Shown here: in pieces, positions 48,684-57,157 of the stretch
How the letters are laid out: every line of letters begins with the position of its first letter
How positions within the stretch are numbered: position 1 is the stretch's first letter
From: JBMNFB01 sp050949085
GTDB taxonomy: Bacteria > Bacillota > UBA994 > UBA5500
Length of the DNA: 64,000 nt
Reading direction: 5' to 3'
Assembly: GCA_050949085.1 (NCBI GenBank)
Contig: JBMNFB010000001.1
Location: 806,001 to 870,000 of the forward strand
Notes under the pieces: generated by a model
Databases searched by the model: none
What the model saw: only the letters and a program-made list of their open reading frames with translations
Told to the model about the DNA's origin: nothing
Translations under genes and position numbers: made by a program

Positions 48684-49301
48684 CTATCTGGCGCTGGAAC
48701 CAAGGTATTTCAATGCCTCACGCAAGAGGCTATCCAGACTTTGCGCCTGTTCAGGCCTTGACCTTATGGTGAAGCGCAGCGCCCCCTCTGCTTCCTCTGG
48801 GCGGTAGCCCAGCGAGATCAGGGCGGCAGCTGCCTGTGCCGCGACGTCCTGGTCAGCCGGCGCGGACTCCGTGTCAGACTCGAAACTCGCCCCCAGGCCG
48901 AGAGCGCCGATCTTCTCTTTCAACTCGAGCACTAGACGCTGCGCCGTCTTCTTCCCCACCCCCGGCACCTTGGTCAGCATCGCCAGGTCATTGGTGACGA
49001 TGGCCTGATAGAGCCGCGAGGCGTCGGCACCGTTGACGATGGACAGGGCTACTTTGGGTCCAATGCCGGTGACGGTCAGCAGCAACTCAAATAGGGTCAG
49101 TGTCTCGGCATCAGTGAAGCCATAGAGGGAAAGGGCATCGTCCCGTACCTGCAGATAAGTAAACACCGTTGCCTCTTCATTCAGCGGCAAATTGCCCCGC
49201 ATCCGCTCCGGCACGAAAACCTTGTAGCCCACTCCCTGGACATCGACAACTATGTACTCGGCTGCCTTGCTGGCGATCCTTCCCCGCAGATAGGCGTACA
49301 T
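48684..49301 (-). CDS. ruvA: Holliday junction DNA-binding protein RuvA
   Basis: 205 residues. OB domain (YAYLRGRIASKAAEYIVVDVQGVGYKVF), two helix-hairpin-helix motifs (LLTVTGIGPKVAL and LTKVPGVGKKTAQRLVLELK), flexible linker and the RuvB-binding C-terminal three-helix domain (ALISLGYRPEEAEGAL). ATG follows AAGGAGCAGTGAG; ruvC stop is 1 nt upstream. Confidence 0.98.
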   Translation of the reverse strand: MYAYLRGRIASKAAEYIVVDVQGVGYKVFVPERMRGNLPLNEEATVFTYLQVRDDALSLYGFTDAETLTLFELLLTVTGIGPKVALSIVNGADASRLYQAIVTNDLAMLTKVPGVGKKTAQRLVLELKEKIGALGLGASFESDTESAPADQDVAAQAAAALISLGYRPEEAEGALRFTIRSRPEQAQSLDSLLREALKYLGSSAR

Positions 49302-49302
49302 C

Positions 49303-49809
49303 TCACTGCTCCTTCCACAGTCTGGATAGATTGCTATATTGAACGCTGTTCAGATGACAGATGGCGATAGCCAGGGCGTCGGCCGCGTCATCGGGGCGGG
49401 GAATCTCAGTCATGTTCAGCAGCACCTTGACCATCTGTTGCACCTGCTGCTTCTCCGCCCGCCCATAGCCAACCACCGCCTGCTTCACCTGCAGCGGCGT
49501 ATACTCGGCCACCGACAGCTTGCTCTGCGCTGCAGCCAGGAGCGCCACCCCCCGCGCCTGACCGACCATAAAGGCAGTCGTGGTATTGCGGTTAAAGAAG
49601 AGCTGTTCCACAGCCATCGCATCCGGCTGATACTTGTCGATCAGATCACATAGTCCCTGGTATAAGGTCAGCAGACGTGAGGATAGCTCTGTCTTGGCAG
49701 GAGTGCGCACACAACCATACTCCAGGGCACGTCCACCACCCCGGCGGCTGGGTTCCACCAGGGCATAACCGGTGATAGCGATGCCGGGATCGATGCCCAG
49801 GACCAGCAT
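49303..49809 (-). CDS. ruvC: Holliday junction resolvase RuvC
   Basis: 168 residues. RNase-H-like nuclease with the first catalytic aspartate in LVLGIDPGIAITGYALVE, glutamate in MAVEQLFFNRN, and late aspartates in PRPDDAADALAIAICHL. It cuts four-way junctions left by RuvAB. ATG after GGAGAGGGGGCGGGGCTC. First gene of ruvC-ruvA-ruvB. Confidence 0.98.
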   Translation of the reverse strand: MLVLGIDPGIAITGYALVEPSRRGGGRALEYGCVRTPAKTELSSRLLTLYQGLCDLIDKYQPDAMAVEQLFFNRNTTTAFMVGQARGVALLAAAQSKLSVAEYTPLQVKQAVVGYGRAEKQQVQQMVKVLLNMTEIPRPDDAADALAIAICHLNSVQYSNLSRLWKEQ

Positions 49810-49954
49810 GAGCCCCGCCCCCTCTCCGATGTGTTAGGCTGCTTTCGCTGATGCAGGCAGACCTCGCCTTGCGAGGCGTGTACTGTCCTGTCTTGCATAT
49901 CTTCGACAACACAGGGCAAACACCTGCTTGCCCCGGGAGAAAGGGCGAGTCCAT

Positions 49955-49992
49955 GAAAAACGCGTCAGGGGAGGCAATGCCTCCCCTGACGC
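49955..49992 (-). terminator. Very strong terminator after the bofC-like gene
   Basis: A 15-bp perfect stem (GCGTCAGGGGAGGCA/TGCCTCCCCTGACGC, 49962-49992) is followed by GTTTTTC on the minus strand. It separates the bofC-like gene from ruvC. Confidence 0.9.
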
Positions 49993-50019
49993 TGTTCCGT
50001 TCCTAGCGGGGTCAGTTGA

Positions 50020-50577
50020 TCATCGGTCCAATCCTTCCAGGACTCTGGCCAGTTCTTCCTCGGAAGAGACAATGATCCCTTCCTGGAGGCGCTGCTGCTC
50101 GGCTTCCGGCAGTCGGCTCACCGGCATCTCTGCATAACGCTGCTGCAGGTGTTCCGCCAACCTTTCCTGCCCCTGATAGACAGCCACACAGCCGTCCAGC
50201 TCAGTCACCAGCCAGACTGCCTGACACTCAGGGCAGAGGGTCGGCAGCCTGCCGCTCAGCGTGACATCGTTGCCCTGCTGCAGTTCGATCTGCATCGTGG
50301 CTATTGCCTGATTGAGTTCTCTCTCATCGATGCCCAGCTGCGATGCCTGAACTGCTCCCTGGGAGAGATGGGCCTCGTGTCCACAGTCGAACGTCCAGTG
50401 AAAGATCAGGTTTAGGTCAGGACTGAGGCAGTTCTGCCAGTGCTGCTGGTACGACCGACGGGAGTTAGCCATCCGGCTGGGCCCAATCGAAAGATCGGGC
50501 AGGTAGTCCCGCAGATACCAGCCGGTCAGCACCAGAGCGAGCACCAGTGCCACCGAGACTATGAACTTCCGCGACAT
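50020..50577 (-). CDS. BofC C-terminal domain-like protein (sporulation checkpoint type)
   Basis: 185 residues with an N-terminal membrane anchor (FIVSVALVLALVLTGWYL), a central region with cysteines (FHWTFDCGHEAHLSQG, TLCPECQAVW) and a C-terminal BofC-type domain (AVWLVTELDGCVAVYQGQ). The TF-CGH pattern suggests a small cysteine/histidine site. BofC of Bacillus inhibits SpoIVB signalling to pro-sigma-K. In clostridia such genes lie between yebC and ruvC, as here. The start is ATG 50577, 6 nt after GAGGTG. The promoter has a -35 TGAATA, typical of forespore sigma factors, and a flanking dyad. Confidence 0.7.
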   Translation of the reverse strand: MSRKFIVSVALVLALVLTGWYLRDYLPDLSIGPSRMANSRRSYQQHWQNCLSPDLNLIFHWTFDCGHEAHLSQGAVQASQLGIDERELNQAIATMQIELQQGNDVTLSGRLPTLCPECQAVWLVTELDGCVAVYQGQERLAEHLQQRYAEMPVSRLPEAEQQRLQEGIIVSSEEELARVLEGLDR

Positions 50578-50588
50578 CGTGTTCACCT

Positions 50589-50641
50589 CAATTAGTGGTA
50601 CTTCATGGGATTATTCTAACCACTAATTGGCAGGATATTCA
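50589..50641 (-). promoter_or_regulatory. Promoter of the bofC-like gene inside an 11-bp dyad
   Basis: Minus strand: TGAATA (50641-50636), 17-nt spacer, TAGAAT (50618-50613). The perfect inverted repeat CAATTAGTGGT (50589-50599) / ACCACTAATTG (50619-50629) flanks the -10, one arm in the spacer and one just after the start, 30 bp centre to centre. Confidence 0.65.
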
Positions 50642-50771
50642 CTAAGCCCGCGGAAAGGAGGTTTCTTTCAGACCGGGCGCGTCCGAAGGGGTGTGCCCTG
50701 ACTGGGGCACGCTGCTTGTGCAACAGCCCGCTGCCCTCGTCGCACCATTTGCCGGGTGAAAGCGCCCCGCA

Positions 50772-50798
50772 TGCAGAAAGGCCGCCCCTCGGGCGGCC
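50772..50798 (-). terminator. Intrinsic terminator after yebC
   Basis: GGCCGCCC and GGGCGGCC, 3-nt loop (50780-50798), then TTTCTGC on the minus strand. Confidence 0.8.
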
Positions 50799-50815
50799 CC
50801 ACAGCGCGTTAGTCC

Positions 50816-51553
50816 TTACTCTTCTCTGATATCGGCGTTAGTATAGACGTTCTGCACGTCGTCGTGCTCCTCCAGCGCGTTGAGCAGACGCAACACCTTT
50901 TCGGCGTCTTCCCCCTCCACCTCGACTGTGGTCTGTGGGATCATTTCCAACTCAGCCGACTCAATCTCCACACCGGCTTCCGCCAACTGCCTCCGCACCT
51001 GCTCCAGCTGATCAGGGGCAGTGATAATCTGGAAGCTCTCGTCGTCTACCTGCAGATCCTCGGCGCCGGCCTCCAGCGCCACCAGGAGCATCTCATCCTC
51101 AGACCGGGTATCCACGGAGCGATCGATCATAATGCTGCCTTTCCGATCGAACATATAGGAGACACAGCCCGTCTCGCCCATGTTTCCGCCGTGCCGACTG
51201 AAAAGATGCCGAATATCCGAGGCGGTACGGTTGCGGTTATCGCTGAGCAGATCGACGATCACCGCTACTCCACACGGTCCGTAGCCCTCATAGGAGAACT
51301 CCTCGAATGCGTCGCCCTCCTGGCTCCCCAGACCGCTCTGAATCGCCCGCTTGATGTTATCGTTAGGGATATTCAGCCGGCGCGCCTTATCGATGGCGAG
51401 GCGCAGGCGGAAGTTGACGTCGGGATCACCGCTGCCGCCGGACTTCACCGCAACGGTGATTTCCCTGGCGATCTTGGTGAAGATCTTTCCTCGCTGCGCG
51501 TCGGTTCTGGCCTTCTTATGTTTGATATTTGCCCATTTAGAATGACCTGCCAC
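50816..51553 (-). CDS. yebC: YebC/PmpR family DNA-binding/translation-associated protein
   Basis: 245 residues. It begins AGHSKWANIKHKKARTDAQRGKIFTKIAREI and contains GGSGDPDVNFRLRLAIDKAR and NMGETGCVSYMFDRKG, standard for the TACO1/YebC family, which was described as a transcription regulator and more recently as a factor relieving ribosome stalling at proline stretches. The start is a GTG at 51553. Conserved neighbour of ruvC in clostridia. Confidence 0.96.
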   Translation of the reverse strand: MAGHSKWANIKHKKARTDAQRGKIFTKIAREITVAVKSGGSGDPDVNFRLRLAIDKARRLNIPNDNIKRAIQSGLGSQEGDAFEEFSYEGYGPCGVAVIVDLLSDNRNRTASDIRHLFSRHGGNMGETGCVSYMFDRKGSIMIDRSVDTRSEDEMLLVALEAGAEDLQVDDESFQIITAPDQLEQVRRQLAEAGVEIESAELEMIPQTTVEVEGEDAEKVLRLLNALEEHDDVQNVYTNADIREE

Positions 51554-51675
51554 TATTGTTCACTCTCCCCGAAAATTAGACTGTTAGGCATGTGGTAGCC
51601 AACACCTCTAAGGCGTCCTGGAATACCAGCAACGTATAGACGAATAACTCTTGGTCAAGACACTAGAGCTTCGGA

Positions 51676-52404
51676 CTAGATATTGATGGAAGGAATCGCC
51701 GGAAAGCCCCGCTTGTGGGCGCTGCCCCGCTTCAGGTTCTCTACCTTCTCTCTGATATGCGGTTCGGCCTCTCCAGTCAGCAGATAGCGATCCAGCTGTC
51801 CATAGGTCATCCCCATCTCCCCCTCGTCGGTCTGCCCCGGCCACAGGCCAGCGCTGGGCGCCTTGTTGATGATCACATCTGGAACCCCCAGATAGGCCGC
51901 CAGGTCGCGCACCTGCCCCTTGACCAGGTTGGCGATGGGCATCAGATCTACGCCGCTATCCCCATGCTTGGTAAAATAGCCGATAACCAGCTCTGCGCGA
52001 TTGGTACCCCCCAGGACCAGATAGCGATGTAGCGCCGCGAAGTAGTTGAGCACGGTCATCCGCAGCCGCGGTTTGATATTGGCTACTGCCAGGCGTGGTG
52101 CAGCATCCGGCACAGCCAGAGTATGACAAAGAGTATCGAATGTCGCCGTCAGGTCGACGGTTTCTACCGACAGATCCAGAGCCTGGGCACAGAGCAAGGC
52201 GTGTTCCTCATCCTCTGGATCGCTGTGGCAGGGCATTATCACACCCAGCGCCTGGGCACCGAAAGCACGTCGGGCTAGCCCGGCAACTACCGCCGAATCA
52301 ACGCCGCCGCTCAAGCCAAAGACAGCCCCTCGACAGCCAGCCTCTGCCACCCTGTCCTGCAACCACTGAACCAGCTGTTCGGCCATGACTGCAGTTTGCA
52401 ACAC
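51676..52404 (-). CDS. nadE: Ammonia-dependent NAD synthetase
   Basis: 242 residues, the short form without glutaminase domain. N-type ATP pyrophosphatase P-loop SGGVDSA (32-38), then GTNRAELVIGYFTKHGDSGVDLMPIANLVK and the P2-type KAPSAGLWPGQTDEGEMG motif. It amidates deaminated NAD with ammonia. TTG 52404 follows GGAGGGG at 7 nt; ATG 52386 is an alternative. It lies 12 nt after ychF in the same direction, probably cotranscribed. Confidence 0.95.
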   Translation of the reverse strand: MLQTAVMAEQLVQWLQDRVAEAGCRGAVFGLSGGVDSAVVAGLARRAFGAQALGVIMPCHSDPEDEEHALLCAQALDLSVETVDLTATFDTLCHTLAVPDAAPRLAVANIKPRLRMTVLNYFAALHRYLVLGGTNRAELVIGYFTKHGDSGVDLMPIANLVKGQVRDLAAYLGVPDVIINKAPSAGLWPGQTDEGEMGMTYGQLDRYLLTGEAEPHIREKVENLKRGSAHKRGFPAIPSINI

Positions 52405-52416
52405 TCTTCCCCTCCC

Positions 52417-53508
52417 TCAGACATTGAAGCGGATATTGAGGATATCGCCATCCTGCACGATATAGTCCTTGCCCTCCAGCGCCAGTCGGCCCTTTTCCTT
52501 CACCCTGGCGGCGTTCCCCAGCTCCGCCAGGTCAGCATACTTGATCACTTCGGCCCGAATAAAGCCTCGCTCCAGATCGGAGTGGATCTTGCCGGCAGCT
52601 CGCCGCGCAGTACTACCCCGTTCGACGGTCCAGGCCCGCACCTCGTCTTCACCGACGGTAAAGAAAGAAATCAGCCCCAGCGTCTCGTAGGCGACCTGAA
52701 TCACCCGGTTGATGGCCGGCTCGTCAATACCCAACTCCTCGAAGAATATCTCGCGGTCGGCCTGATCCAGCTGGTTAATCTCCTCCTCAATCTTAGCCGA
52801 GAGCTCGATCACGGCCAGCCCCTTGGCCGCGGCAACTTCCCGCAACGCAGCCTTGCCCGGATAATCCTGATCGACATACTGCTCCTCATCCAGATTGACA
52901 ACGATGATCATCGGTTTCTCAGTCAGGAAGGTGTAGCTACTCAAGAGCTGCCGCTCCTCCAGCGTCAACTGCAGCGCCGAGAATGGCTGCTCCTCCTCGA
53001 GATGAGCCAGGCACTTCTCGAGCACCCTCAGCTCCTCCTGCTGTTCAGCCGTGATCTTCTTACCCTGTTTGATGCGCGTAATCCGCTTGTCAACAAACTC
53101 CAGATCAGCCATCAAAAGCTCAAAGTTGACCGTCTCCAGGTCGCGGACCGGATCGACACTGTCCTCGACATGCAACACATCCGGGTTGCGAAAGGCGCGC
53201 ACCACGTGAATGAGAGCATCCACCTGACGCACCCCATCCAGAAAAGCATTGCCGACTCCCTCGCCCTCGCTGGCCCCTCGCACCAGGCCCGGCATGTCGC
53301 TGACTTTCATCTGGGCATAGGTGGTCTTTCTCGGTCGGTAAAGCTGCGACAAATGGTCAATGCGTTGGTCAGGCACCCGAGCGATGCCCACGTTTGCTTC
53401 GGTCTTGCCGGAAAAAAACTGCGATTTCTCGACGTTGGAGCCGGTGAGCAGGTTGAAGAGAGTTGTCTTACCGACGACCGGCAGACCGACGATTCCACAA
53501 GAGAGCAT
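52417..53508 (-). CDS. ychF: Redox-regulated ATPase/GTPase YchF (OLA1)
   Basis: 363 residues. G1 GLPVVGKTTLFN, G3 DMPGLVRGASEGEGVGN, and G4 replaced by NLDE (NxxE) as in the YchF/OLA1 subfamily, which prefers ATP; C-terminal TGS domain (ICFFTVGEDEVRAW...). It associates with ribosomes and stress responses. Its start lacks a Shine-Dalgarno site; a TATAAT (minus, 53519-53514) lies just 5 nt before the ATG, suggesting a leaderless transcript. Confidence 0.95.
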   Translation of the reverse strand: MLSCGIVGLPVVGKTTLFNLLTGSNVEKSQFFSGKTEANVGIARVPDQRIDHLSQLYRPRKTTYAQMKVSDMPGLVRGASEGEGVGNAFLDGVRQVDALIHVVRAFRNPDVLHVEDSVDPVRDLETVNFELLMADLEFVDKRITRIKQGKKITAEQQEELRVLEKCLAHLEEEQPFSALQLTLEERQLLSSYTFLTEKPMIIVVNLDEEQYVDQDYPGKAALREVAAAKGLAVIELSAKIEEEINQLDQADREIFFEELGIDEPAINRVIQVAYETLGLISFFTVGEDEVRAWTVERGSTARRAAGKIHSDLERGFIRAEVIKYADLAELGNAARVKEKGRLALEGKDYIVQDGDILNIRFNV

Positions 53509-53576
53509 CTGACATTATACCGCCTTTCCCAGCAGGTCCTCACATACCTGCGATTGTTGTCCTGTCTGCTGGCTGT

Positions 53577-53909
53577 CTAGTCTTCGGGCTGTATTGCCTT
53601 ACCGACTATGCCGTAGATGTCCTGCAGAATCCGCTCAACTCGGGCGGCTTTCTCCTGAAACTCGCGAATCAGGGAGTGCTGGTAGACAATCTCAGCAAGC
53701 TTGTCCAGATTCTCCCGTTCCTCGTCACTGACCGACTTACCGCTCATCTCCTGCAGTTGCAGCTGCATGCTCTTGCGAGTGAACTCGTCAAACATCTGCT
53801 TGGCATTGGGATCGGCTTCTAGCCGGGCCCTGGCCTCGTTCAGGGCGACAACGTCTGGATGTTGGCGCAGGGCGCGGGCCAGCGCATGTGCATGATCATA
53901 AGCGTTCAT
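53577..53909 (-). CDS. YlbF/YmcA family regulator
   Basis: 110 residues, all helical. It shows LARALRQHPDVVALNEARARLEADPNAKQMFDEF and the C-terminal helix pattern of YlbF/YmcA (DUF964) proteins, which in Bacillus form the Y-complex needed for mRNA processing by RNase Y, competence and sporulation. ATG follows AAGGAGGGGGAAAATCG. It stands just upstream of ychF in the same direction. Confidence 0.88.
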   Translation of the reverse strand: MNAYDHAHALARALRQHPDVVALNEARARLEADPNAKQMFDEFTRKSMQLQLQEMSGKSVSDEERENLDKLAEIVYQHSLIREFQEKAARVERILQDIYGIVGKAIQPED

Positions 53910-54230
53910 CGATTTTCCCCCTCCTTAGTTGCTGCGGAAAGGAGCTGCCCCCGGCTCCATCGGGCTTCCCGCTGCAGGTCAGCTAATCTGCCCATATCAT
54001 AACAATTTCTGCTGCGCGGCGCAAAATCCTACCTGGCGAGGCGGGGGCGGTGCGGGAGCTTCTAAAATTGGCGAGTACCGCGAGAATTGGCCGTTTCTCG
54101 AGATAGATGCGCAGGTCAGTTTAACACAGGTAGGAAAGCTCAAGGAAATGCTTTATAATGATTTGGAAATATACTAAAATAAAAGAAATGGGAGTAAACG
54201 AGTTCAATGATGAGTGTGGAGGTGAAACCC
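53910..54230. other. Divergent intergenic region
   Basis: Between ylbF (minus) and the ABC system (plus). A TATAAT at 54152-54157 (plus) is a possible -10 for the ABC operon but its -35 is poor. A hairpin-like GCGAGAA...TTTCTCG occurs at 54079-54098. No convincing ORF. Confidence 0.4.
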
Positions 54231-54923
54231 ATGAGCACCACTATACTGCGTATGCAAGGCGTGAACCGTCAGTTTACTGGTGGAACAGTAGTACAGGCTC
54301 TGGCCGACATCAACCTGGAGATCGAGCAGGGTGAGTTTGTTCTGGTCCTCGGCCCCTCTGGCAGCGGCAAGACGACGCTGCTCAGCGTTATGGGCGGTCT
54401 CGACCGGCCAACAGACGGCGAGATCTATCTGGATAACCAGGCAGTGCACAGATTGAGCGAAAACCGCCTCTCCCTCCTCCGTCGCAAGAAGGTGGGCTTT
54501 GTCTTCCAGTTCTTTAACCTGCTGGCCAACCTGACCGCCCTGGACAACGTTGCCCTGCCGCTCAGGATGAACGGGCTTTCCGCCCGCCGTGCGCGCGAAC
54601 AGGCGGAAACGTGGCTCCGCGAAGTGGGCCTGGAGCATCGCACCCACCATTTTCCGGGTGAGATGTCTGGCGGTGAGCAGCAGCGGGTGGCTATCGCCCG
54701 TGCTCTGGTGACCCAGCCAGCGATTGTCTTGGCCGACGAGCCAACCGGGAACCTTGATTCGGCCAACGGCGCCCTGATCATGGATCTGATGCACCGCATC
54801 AACCGAGACCAGGGGCAGACCTTCGTCGCCGTTTCACACGACCATTCCTTTAAGTCTGTCGCCGACCGGGTCGTGTACATGCACGACGGCCGGATCGCGG
54901 AGATTGAGCGGATGACGAGGTAG
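54231..54923 (+). CDS. ABC transporter ATP-binding protein (LolD/MacB type), first of two
   Basis: 230 residues. Walker A GPSGSGKTT, Q-loop FQFFNLL, signature MSGGEQQRVAIARAL, Walker B VLADEPT, D-loop GNLDSANG and H-loop SHD. This is the MacB/LolD subfamily that works with FtsX-like permeases. ATG 54231 follows GGAGGTGAAACCC; the upstream in-frame ATG pair has no site. It starts a four-gene operon (two ATPases, two permeases). Confidence 0.9.
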   Translation: MSTTILRMQGVNRQFTGGTVVQALADINLEIEQGEFVLVLGPSGSGKTTLLSVMGGLDRPTDGEIYLDNQAVHRLSENRLSLLRRKKVGFVFQFFNLLANLTALDNVALPLRMNGLSARRAREQAETWLREVGLEHRTHHFPGEMSGGEQQRVAIARALVTQPAIVLADEPTGNLDSANGALIMDLMHRINRDQGQTFVAVSHDHSFKSVADRVVYMHDGRIAEIERMTR

Positions 54924-54963
54924 GGACGAGCCCATACCAACCGTCAGAGGAGGGACGACACAG

Positions 54964-56445
54964 ATGTACTTGCAGTTGGGCTTTCATAACGCGCTGGCCA
55001 ACCGCGGCAGGACGATCATGGCCGCCTGTGTGATGGCCGCCGCCGCACTGATCCTGACCGTTTCGCTATCGACTTCATCCGGATTCATTCAGAGTCAGGA
55101 GCTGCTGCTGCGCTACCAGATGGGTGGCGATATCATCATCTTTCCTGGCAAGTTTGTCATCGCCCAGAACGAGCTGGCCGCCATGCGGGAACCCTGGGAG
55201 TGGAAGGACCACATCGCCCCCTGGCAGAACGAACTGCCCGGATTTCTGCTCCGCTTGCCATACGATGGCTACATGGGCACCGCTAGCCAGAGTAAGACTA
55301 TCGATCTCGCCAGGGTACAGGAGGTGGCGGCGCGGCACGCCGAGGTCAGCCATGTCTACCCCTACTATTACCTTCCGGCCATCACCGCCTATCCGACAGC
55401 ACAGGGAACCATCGGCATGGTAACCCCGCTGCGGGGGCGCGACCCAGTGCTGGATCAGTCCTGGAACCTGGCTGAACTGTTCAGTCGAGCGACCCAGGCC
55501 AGCGGGGCGCCAGACGGATCCGAACCGGATGAACCGGCAGAGGAGCAGCCTGCCATTCCGGAAGAGCTGCAGCGCTACCTGCTGGGGGAGACTGGTGACA
55601 CAATCATGCCCTGCGTCATCAATGAAGCGGCGCTGCCATTGGGTGTCCCGGCTCCCAAGCCTGGAACGACACTCACTGTGATGGTACCTATGATGGGAGA
55701 GAACGGGCGCTACGACTTCGCTCGATTGCAGCCCTTCAACCTGACGGTAGTCGGTAGTGTTTCGGTACCGGTGGCCGCCTACACCGTGGAGGAAAAAACG
55801 CAACGCCCCTTCTATTGGGTAGGCGGCTTTATCAGCCTACCCCTGTCGCGGTGGCAGTCCATCGCTCAGCAGGTGGGGGCACCCCTCGAGCCTACTGAAC
55901 TAAGCCAGGTAGGTCTCGTGCTCAAGGACACTCTGAACGCCACTCAGGTGGCCAACGCTCTGCGACGAGACCTGCCCGAATATACAGTGCTTACCGCCCC
56001 AGAGATCCGGGGGATGGTGATGCGGGCCACCAGTCAAACCGGGCTGCCCATCGACATGGATAACCTGTTTCACCTGCTGACCGTCCTGATCACCGGTCTG
56101 ATTGTTGCCGCCAACGCATTTCTAATGATGATGCAGCGACGGCGGGAAATCGCCGTCATGAAAAGTCTGGGAGCCAGCCATCTTAACATCCTGACCATGA
56201 TCCTGACCGAGCTGGGTACGCTGGCGCTTTTCTCAACTACCATCGGCTTTTCGCTCTTCCGGCTGCTCATCTACAATCCGGCGTTGGCGCGAAGCGGGAT
56301 TGACCCGGCCACGATCTGGCTCTGGACTCTACAGATGGGAGCCACGGTCGTCGGGATTCTCACCGGAGCAACGCTGCTCTTTGGCCTGATACCGGCCGGG
56401 AAGGCCGCCCGAACTCCGGTAATGGAGGTGCTGCGCGATGCCTAG
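54964..56445 (+). CDS. FtsX/MacB-like ABC permease, first of two
   Basis: 493 residues. One N-terminal membrane helix (TIMAACVMAAAALILTVSLS), a large extracytoplasmic domain (about residues 40-360) and three C-terminal helices (LLTVLITGLIVAANAFLMMM, ILTMILTELGTLALFSTTIGFS, TVVGILTGATLLFGLIPAGKAARTPVMEVLRDA). This is the MacB topology of mechanotransmission transporters. The periplasmic-type domain has a long acidic linker (EPDEPAEEQPA). Its end overlaps the next gene by 8 nt. Confidence 0.85.
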   Translation: MYLQLGFHNALANRGRTIMAACVMAAAALILTVSLSTSSGFIQSQELLLRYQMGGDIIIFPGKFVIAQNELAAMREPWEWKDHIAPWQNELPGFLLRLPYDGYMGTASQSKTIDLARVQEVAARHAEVSHVYPYYYLPAITAYPTAQGTIGMVTPLRGRDPVLDQSWNLAELFSRATQASGAPDGSEPDEPAEEQPAIPEELQRYLLGETGDTIMPCVINEAALPLGVPAPKPGTTLTVMVPMMGENGRYDFARLQPFNLTVVGSVSVPVAAYTVEEKTQRPFYWVGGFISLPLSRWQSIAQQVGAPLEPTELSQVGLVLKDTLNATQVANALRRDLPEYTVLTAPEIRGMVMRATSQTGLPIDMDNLFHLLTVLITGLIVAANAFLMMMQRRREIAVMKSLGASHLNILTMILTELGTLALFSTTIGFSLFRLLIYNPALARSGIDPATIWLWTLQMGATVVGILTGATLLFGLIPAGKAARTPVMEVLRDA

Positions 56446-57157
56446 CCTGTCTGAACAATATCGTCCACTTCTCACGGTCAAGTCGCTGGGCAAGCATTAC
56501 CCAGGAGTTCGCCCGACCTATGCCTTGCGTCAGGCCAGCTTCCGTGTCTATCGTGGCGACTTCGTGGTCATTCTGGGGCCGTCAGGCAGTGGGAAAAGCA
56601 CCCTGCTAAATTTGCTAGGGGGACTGGATAAGCCCACCATGGGTCAGATTCAGCTGGACGACCAGGCCTACGGGGCGCTATCCGAAGCTGAACTGACGGA
56701 GTTGCGCCGGCAGCGCCTGGGGTTCATCTTTCAGTACTTCAACCTGCTCAGTTCGTTAACGGCGGTGGAAAACGTCGGGCTGCCTCTGCTCACGGCTGGG
56801 CTGCCCCTGCCGGAGGTGCGGCAGCGCTCCCTGGAGATGCTGGAGCAGGTGGGTCTGAGCCATCGCGCCGAGCATTTTGCCGGTCAGCTCTCCGGCGGCG
56901 AGCAACAGCGGGTGGCCGTTGCCCGGGCACTGGTGCATCGGCCGGATCTGGTTCTGGGTGATGAGCCCACCGGCAACCTGGACAGCAAGAATGGACAGAT
57001 GATCAAGGATCTGCTGCGCCGGCTGAATCAGGAGATGGGACAGACGTTCATTCTGGTTTCCCACGATGCTACTTTCCGCCGCCTGGCCAATCGGGTAATT
57101 TACATGAGCGACGGCGAGATCGACCGGATCGAGGTGAAGCAACGTGATTCTGATTAG
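56438..57157 (+). CDS. ABC transporter ATP-binding protein (LolD/MacB type), second of two
   Basis: 239 residues. Walker A GPSGSGKST, FQYFNLL, signature LSGGEQQRVAVARAL, Walker B VLGDEPTGNLD and H-loop SHD. Clear paralogue of the ATPase at 54231-54923. ATG at 56438 overlaps the stop of the first permease gene, and it is in turn overlapped by the second permease gene by 14 nt. Confidence 0.9.
   Translation: MPSLSEQYRPLLTVKSLGKHYPGVRPTYALRQASFRVYRGDFVVILGPSGSGKSTLLNLLGGLDKPTMGQIQLDDQAYGALSEAELTELRRQRLGFIFQYFNLLSSLTAVENVGLPLLTAGLPLPEVRQRSLEMLEQVGLSHRAEHFAGQLSGGEQQRVAVARALVHRPDLVLGDEPTGNLDSKNGQMIKDLLRRLNQEMGQTFILVSHDATFRRLANRVIYMSDGEIDRIEVKQRDSD

Noticed and set aside
49890..49950. CACAGGGCAAAC, resembling the GEMM c-di-GMP riboswitch core, on the plus strand upstream of the bofC-like terminator.
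   Set aside because: The following bases do not continue the GEMM pattern (no GACGCAAAGC-like segment) and no plus-strand gene lies downstream. Taken as coincidence.
50641..50770. Part of the region after the bofC-like promoter resembles the end of repeat copy B (AAGGGGTGTGCCCTG).
   Set aside because: Only about 20 nt match and the rest of the repeat is absent, so I do not count it as a third copy.
53929..54177. 82-codon plus-strand frame in the gap before the double ABC operon.
   Set aside because: No ribosome site and a compositionally odd glycine-rich middle with no resemblance to known families.
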